Source: a virus. From it: DNA of 44,709 nt. The DNA is taken from the IMG/VR virus record IMGVR_UViG_3300030102_003926, positions 1 to 44,709 of that record; one strand, written 5' to 3'. The notes beneath the pieces were generated by a model. It had not been told where the DNA came from and did not search any database. It worked only from the letters and a program-made list of their open reading frames with translations. A program made the translations under genes and the position numbers. The stretch's first letter is position 1. Every line of letters starts with the position of its first letter. This document shows positions 41,878 to 44,709 of the stretch, in pieces.

Positions 41878-43424
41878 TTAATATTCTCTTCAGTAAGCTC
41901 ATTTGTAGAGGTCTTCACCTTATATGTATAAGCGTTCTGGATGTCTGGGGGGATATAAGTTTTATCTTCTGCCTTTTCTATGAAGGCATTCCCTCTTAAG
42001 TTATTAAAAACTTTAATCCCAGTCGCAAAGGACATAATTAAGTCATCGTGGCAATTGGTATCTGGCTTCACCTTGCCTGTTTCGGGATCCATAATGAAAG
42101 TAAGAAGCTCGTTGATCAACCTGTCTGAGTTAATTAAAACTTTACCTGATCGGATACTGTGCTCCAGATCAGCGAGCAGATTCTCCTTATTCTTCTGAGT
42201 AATCATTATGCCGATCTCTCGCTTCTCATCCATCACCAGATTCTCGTATTCTAGCTCTTCCTGTAGGAAGTAAATTAGGTTATTACCAATGCCATTTCTC
42301 TCAGGACATACAAAAGCAGTGTTGTAAAGCCTAGCCTCATCTGCTATGATTTTAGCGAACTCATTAATTGGAGTTCGGTTAGAGTAAAACTCAGCAACCT
42401 GCTTACCATTATAGATGTCAATAATATGGAAGGCTGAGTAATCTCTCTCACGACCAATCGAAGGATCAGCAGCTAGGACGTATTCGTGATTAGGTTTAGG
42501 ATCCTCCCAAACACGCATTTTATTGTTATACTTTATCCAGTAATCGCTCCTGCAATTCTCCTTCAGATTACGTAGTATTTCACCTTCAATATAAGTCTCA
42601 CCTGTACCTAGGAAGCTAGCCTCATATTCTTGTAACCATTCTTTGTAGCTGTGTTTACGTCTGGTTTGTTCTTCCCACTTATCAACATTGATCGGAGGAT
42701 TGCAGGATTCCATCTGTTCGTAAAGCCACTCAAAGCCTGGATGTCTTTTGTATTCAGGGTGTTCATTCCAGGTAATGTCAATTGGATGGAAGCCGTTATC
42801 ACCCTCCGTTGCTTGTGTGTACATCTTGTGGAACCAATTACCAATACCGTTAACCGTAGAGAGACACACCACACGACCACCAGTGGACGTTGTAGGGCCT
42901 ACAGCGGCCCAAATAGTATCAATGTGTTCAATGAATGCTGCCTCATCTAAAATGAGCAGAGAGGCTGATATAGAGCGTCCTGACTGCTTTCCTGAAGCTT
43001 TAGACTGGATAGAGGATCCATTCTCAAAAGAAAGTGTGTGATCGTTATCTCGGGTAGTCTTAGGCTTCATCCAGAAGGGTAATTCCTCATACATGATTTT
43101 TATGCGAGAAATAACTTCTTTAGCTTCTGCATCACCCTTAGACAAGATCGCAACTCTCTTGTTTGTACCAAAGATGCAAAAGTGAAGGGCATACGCAGCC
43201 ATCAGTGTGGTACATCCAGCCTGTCGGAACTTACGCAGGATGGTTAGTCTGTAATCCTGAAACTCATCTAGGATTCTAGACTGGAAGGGGTATAGTTTAA
43301 AGTTGACCATGCCCCGCATCGGGTGAACGACTTTGATGTAGTTATTTGTAAAATATTCGCAACTACGAGAGCATTTCTTAAATTCCTCAGCGATCTTTTC
43401 AAGGTCTTCGCTATTATTATTCAT
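41859..43424 (-). CDS. 17: Terminase large subunit, T4 gp17-like
   Basis: I take the ATG at 43424 (521 residues); the longer frame to 43520 starts at a TTG and overlaps the divergent gene. The ATPase domain has KFRQAGCTT (65-73) as the Walker A region, LLILDEAAF (156-164) as Walker B with Glu161, and the coupling motif STVNG (189-193). The C-terminal nuclease has VLAADPSIGRERDYSAFHII, ERNGIGNN and CHDDLIMSFATG with the expected acidic residues. The classical GK(T/S) is replaced by GCT, and Lys65 at the start of the motif probably takes over, as in other K-x-R-Q-x-G-type terminases. It packages DNA into the prohead. The start codon overlaps that of the divergent glycosyltransferase gene. Confidence 0.94.
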   Translation of the reverse strand: MNNNSEDLEKIAEEFKKCSRSCEYFTNNYIKVVHPMRGMVNFKLYPFQSRILDEFQDYRLTILRKFRQAGCTTLMAAYALHFCIFGTNKRVAILSKGDAEAKEVISRIKIMYEELPFWMKPKTTRDNDHTLSFENGSSIQSKASGKQSGRSISASLLILDEAAFIEHIDTIWAAVGPTTSTGGRVVCLSTVNGIGNWFHKMYTQATEGDNGFHPIDITWNEHPEYKRHPGFEWLYEQMESCNPPINVDKWEEQTRRKHSYKEWLQEYEASFLGTGETYIEGEILRNLKENCRSDYWIKYNNKMRVWEDPKPNHEYVLAADPSIGRERDYSAFHIIDIYNGKQVAEFYSNRTPINEFAKIIADEARLYNTAFVCPERNGIGNNLIYFLQEELEYENLVMDEKREIGIMITQKNKENLLADLEHSIRSGKVLINSDRLINELLTFIMDPETGKVKPDTNCHDDLIMSFATGIKVFNNLRGNAFIEKAEDKTYIPPDIQNAYTYKVKTSTNELTEENIKWLIGK

Positions 43425-44136
43425 GATATATTTTTCTGTGTGTAGTAGAAAAGATAAGCAACCTAAATCTTTAGAAAACCTTATAAAGTATTGTAACTCT
43501 AACGAGTCCTTTAGGATCAATGTTACTTACGATGCTACATCTATTTATCAAGGTCATAAAGACAATGTAGATTTCTTTAAGAAAATGTCTCTTGAAGATG
43601 GAGATATTATAGTTTTATGTCATGATGACTTAGACATACTTTCTAAGCCAGAAGATGTAATCACTTATCTTAAATTGGCAAGAAAGCCTGGAGTTGGCTT
43701 CTTAGGGCTGGCTGGGTCTTGCTACATCCCACGAGAAAGCGGGTGGTGGACCGCTAGAAATACGGGAGATGCAAGGGGTTTTGTATTCCAAGGAAATACC
43801 CACCAGATGATGACACCAAATTATTTTGGTAAGAGTGGACAGGCTGTTGTCATGGATGGTTGCTTCCTAGCCATAACTTATGGGAATCTTAAAAAGATTG
43901 GACTGGACCAGCCAGAGTATCTAGAGACGGGGTGGGACTTTTACGATATTCACCTCACCTACGAAGCGCACATGGATGGTTTCTCAAATTATGTGGTTCC
44001 AATCATTGCAATGCATGAGTCTCCTGGTATAATGAGAGAAGGTTGGTTTACTGCTAAAGAAAAATTTATGAGATACCATGCTGGGACTGTCCAGTACGCT
44101 AAACTACCTACAGATAAAACTCACGGATTACCTTAA
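43423..44136 (+). CDS. Glycosyltransferase-like protein (GT-A, family 2-type)
   Basis: The 237-residue protein shows the pattern of the short GT-A glycosyltransferase-like family: IIVLCHDDLDIL (62-73) with an acidic nucleotide/metal site, KSGQAVVMDGCFLAI (137-151) with Asp145, GWDFYDIHLTYEAH (170-183), and a late MHESPG (197-202). It could glycosylate phage DNA, virion proteins or host surface sugars; the acceptor cannot be read from the sequence. No Shine-Dalgarno is present, and TATTATTATTC directly precedes the ATG. The start codon overlaps the divergent terminase start in CATG. The next gene overlaps its stop (TAATG). Confidence 0.8.
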   Translation: MIYFSVCSRKDKQPKSLENLIKYCNSNESFRINVTYDATSIYQGHKDNVDFFKKMSLEDGDIIVLCHDDLDILSKPEDVITYLKLARKPGVGFLGLAGSCYIPRESGWWTARNTGDARGFVFQGNTHQMMTPNYFGKSGQAVVMDGCFLAITYGNLKKIGLDQPEYLETGWDFYDIHLTYEAHMDGFSNYVVPIIAMHESPGIMREGWFTAKEKFMRYHAGTVQYAKLPTDKTHGLP

Positions 44137-44444
44137 TGGAATATTTAGTAAGTGTTTTGATTTGGATCATGGCTGTTTATGGCATGACCACTATCATGGT
44201 TAGTTCGGTTCTTTTCGAACCAGTTAGAAATGCCTTGGTAAAGGTAGGGTTCCTTCACAAACTCATCAACTGTATGCTGTGTACAGGTTTCTGGGTAGGG
44301 GTATTCTGGGGTGGTCTCTTCTGGGATCCTTTCTCCAAGGTCGAAACATCCTACCTGTTGCGACTCCTTTTCGATGGTTGCTTCGGAGCCGCAACGACCT
44401 GGATTATTTACCTTAAAATGTATCCGCTAATGTATGGTAAGTGA
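44136..44444 (+). CDS. Small membrane protein with C-x-x-C-x-G-F-W motif (DUF1360-like)
   Basis: The 102-residue product has three hydrophobic segments (about 4-26, 47-65 and 78-95). Between the first two is LHKLINCMLCTGFWVG, where the C-x-x-C-x-G-F-W pattern is that of DUF1360-type membrane proteins found in bacteria and phages. The function of that family is not established. The ATG overlaps the glycosyltransferase stop, so the two are co-expressed; a shared role in surface modification is possible but unproven. Confidence 0.75.
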   Translation: MEYLVSVLIWIMAVYGMTTIMVSSVLFEPVRNALVKVGFLHKLINCMLCTGFWVGVFWGGLFWDPFSKVETSYLLRLLFDGCFGAATTWIIYLKMYPLMYGK

Positions 44445-44501
44445 CAACCAGTCAACAACCAGACGCACAGTTAGTGACGGGGCGGATTCCAAATTTCATT
44501 T

Positions 44502-44530
44502 TTAACAGCATGGCACACTCCTTGTATATT
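44502..44530 (+). promoter_or_regulatory. Sigma-70-type promoter before the secreted-protein gene
   Basis: TTAACA (44502-44507) and TATATT (44525-44530) are separated by 17 bases. Each hexamer has one mismatch to the consensus. A start site near 44537 would give a short leader with the AGGAGA ribosome site at 44540-44545. The surrounding gap (44445-44550) has no gene and no clear terminator. This looks like a host-polymerase, possibly early, promoter. Confidence 0.6.
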
Positions 44531-44550
44531 TACTAGTTCAGGAGAAAGTT

Positions 44551-44709
44551 ATGATTAAGTTTATGAAACTTGTTACACTTGCGTTACTTAGTGTTACGCT
44601 ACATGCACATGGTGGTCAATACCGTGGACCTGGAGATATCGTTCCCCCAGGTGGAGGTGGTCGCGGAGGAAGCACTGGAAGACCCTCAGGCCCTTCTACA
44701 GGTCGTCCG
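44551..44709 (+). CDS. Secreted Gly/Pro-rich protein, 3' end beyond the window
   Basis: The first 53 codons are present and run off the right edge. A signal peptide (MIKFMKLVTLALLSVTLHA) with likely cleavage before HGG is followed by GGQYRGPGDIVPPGGGG and then Ser/Thr-Gly-Arg-Pro repeats (STGRPSGPSTGRP). AGGAGA five bases before the ATG and a good promoter support expression. From memory and unverified, secreted proteins of planctomycetes begin in a very similar way after the signal peptide, so this may be a host-derived gene. The T-G-R-P linker also resembles the linker of the Cys-rich virion protein at 2601-5849. Function is unknown because the main domain is missing. Confidence 0.75.
   Translation, partial: MIKFMKLVTLALLSVTLHAHGGQYRGPGDIVPPGGGGRGGSTGRPSGPSTGRP

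Noticed and set aside
43425-43520. Longer terminase start at 43520
   Set aside because: It is a TTG without a good ribosome site and would overlap the divergent glycosyltransferase by 98 bases; the ATG at 43424 fits family length.
44445-44550. Possible terminator or tRNA in the gap before the secreted protein
   Set aside because: No stem with a T-run and no cloverleaf could be found; only the promoter and ribosome site are supported.

Overview
The window is part of the genome of a contractile-tailed (T4-like, myovirus-type) bacteriophage. The evidence is a set of T4-type morphogenesis genes: large terminase (gp17), portal (gp20), prohead protease (gp21), baseplate proteins of the gp25, gp6, gp53, gp26, gp5 and gp7/P2-gpI types, a tape measure and a UvsW-type helicase. 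Genes are packed almost without gaps, many stop and start codons overlap, and no tRNA, rRNA, CRISPR array or insertion sequence is visible. The style (long repeat-rich adhesins, Cas4-like nuclease, no host housekeeping genes) fits uncultured marine T4-like phages. The host cannot be read directly. A secreted protein cut by the right edge has an N-terminus that, from memory and unverified, resembles planctomycete secreted proteins.

Layout. Most structural genes are on the minus strand. Reading right to left: terminase (43424-41859), portal (41877-40108), an acidic head-associated protein (40086-38419) and a repeat-containing fibre (38406-36355). After two plus-strand genes come gp26-like (34704-33949) and a structural protein (33792-32839). 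After another group of plus-strand and divergent genes, a tightly coupled run extends from 30640 to 2601. It holds an unknown protein, the tape measure, a tube-cap-like protein, gp53, a large hub protein, a gp5-like spike, a LamG-bearing baseplate protein, gp25, gp6, a gp7/gpI-like wedge protein and five large virion or receptor-contact proteins. A separate head-core group (2535-9) matches T4 67-68-21 in position. The scaffold and major capsid genes presumably lie just past the left edge. No recognisable sheath or tube gene lies between terminase and portal, unlike T4.

The plus strand carries short interruptions: two small proteins plus a DnaG-like primase (30707-32868), the UvsW-type helicase plus a small helical protein (34741-36358), and a glycosyltransferase, a membrane protein and a secreted protein (43423-44709). 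The nuclease, primase and helicase form a small replication/recombination group.

Most notable points: (1) a gp26-like gene with a U-UUU-UUU slippery site and a hidden 59-codon -1 frame that exactly fills the gap to the next gene, matching the frameshifted tail-assembly chaperones of other phages; (2) a 15-residue Pro/Gly peptide (consensus PITPNPGGTRFPGRP) in four copies within three otherwise unrelated tail proteins, conserved in protein but not in codons; (3) two divergent gene pairs whose start codons overlap in a single CATG, together with several starts that lack a Shine-Dalgarno and have an AT-rich -10-like box directly before the ATG; (4) a virion protein with a eukaryote-like cysteine-rich N-terminal third; (5) a prohead protease with a very basic C-terminal extension longer than the protease itself.
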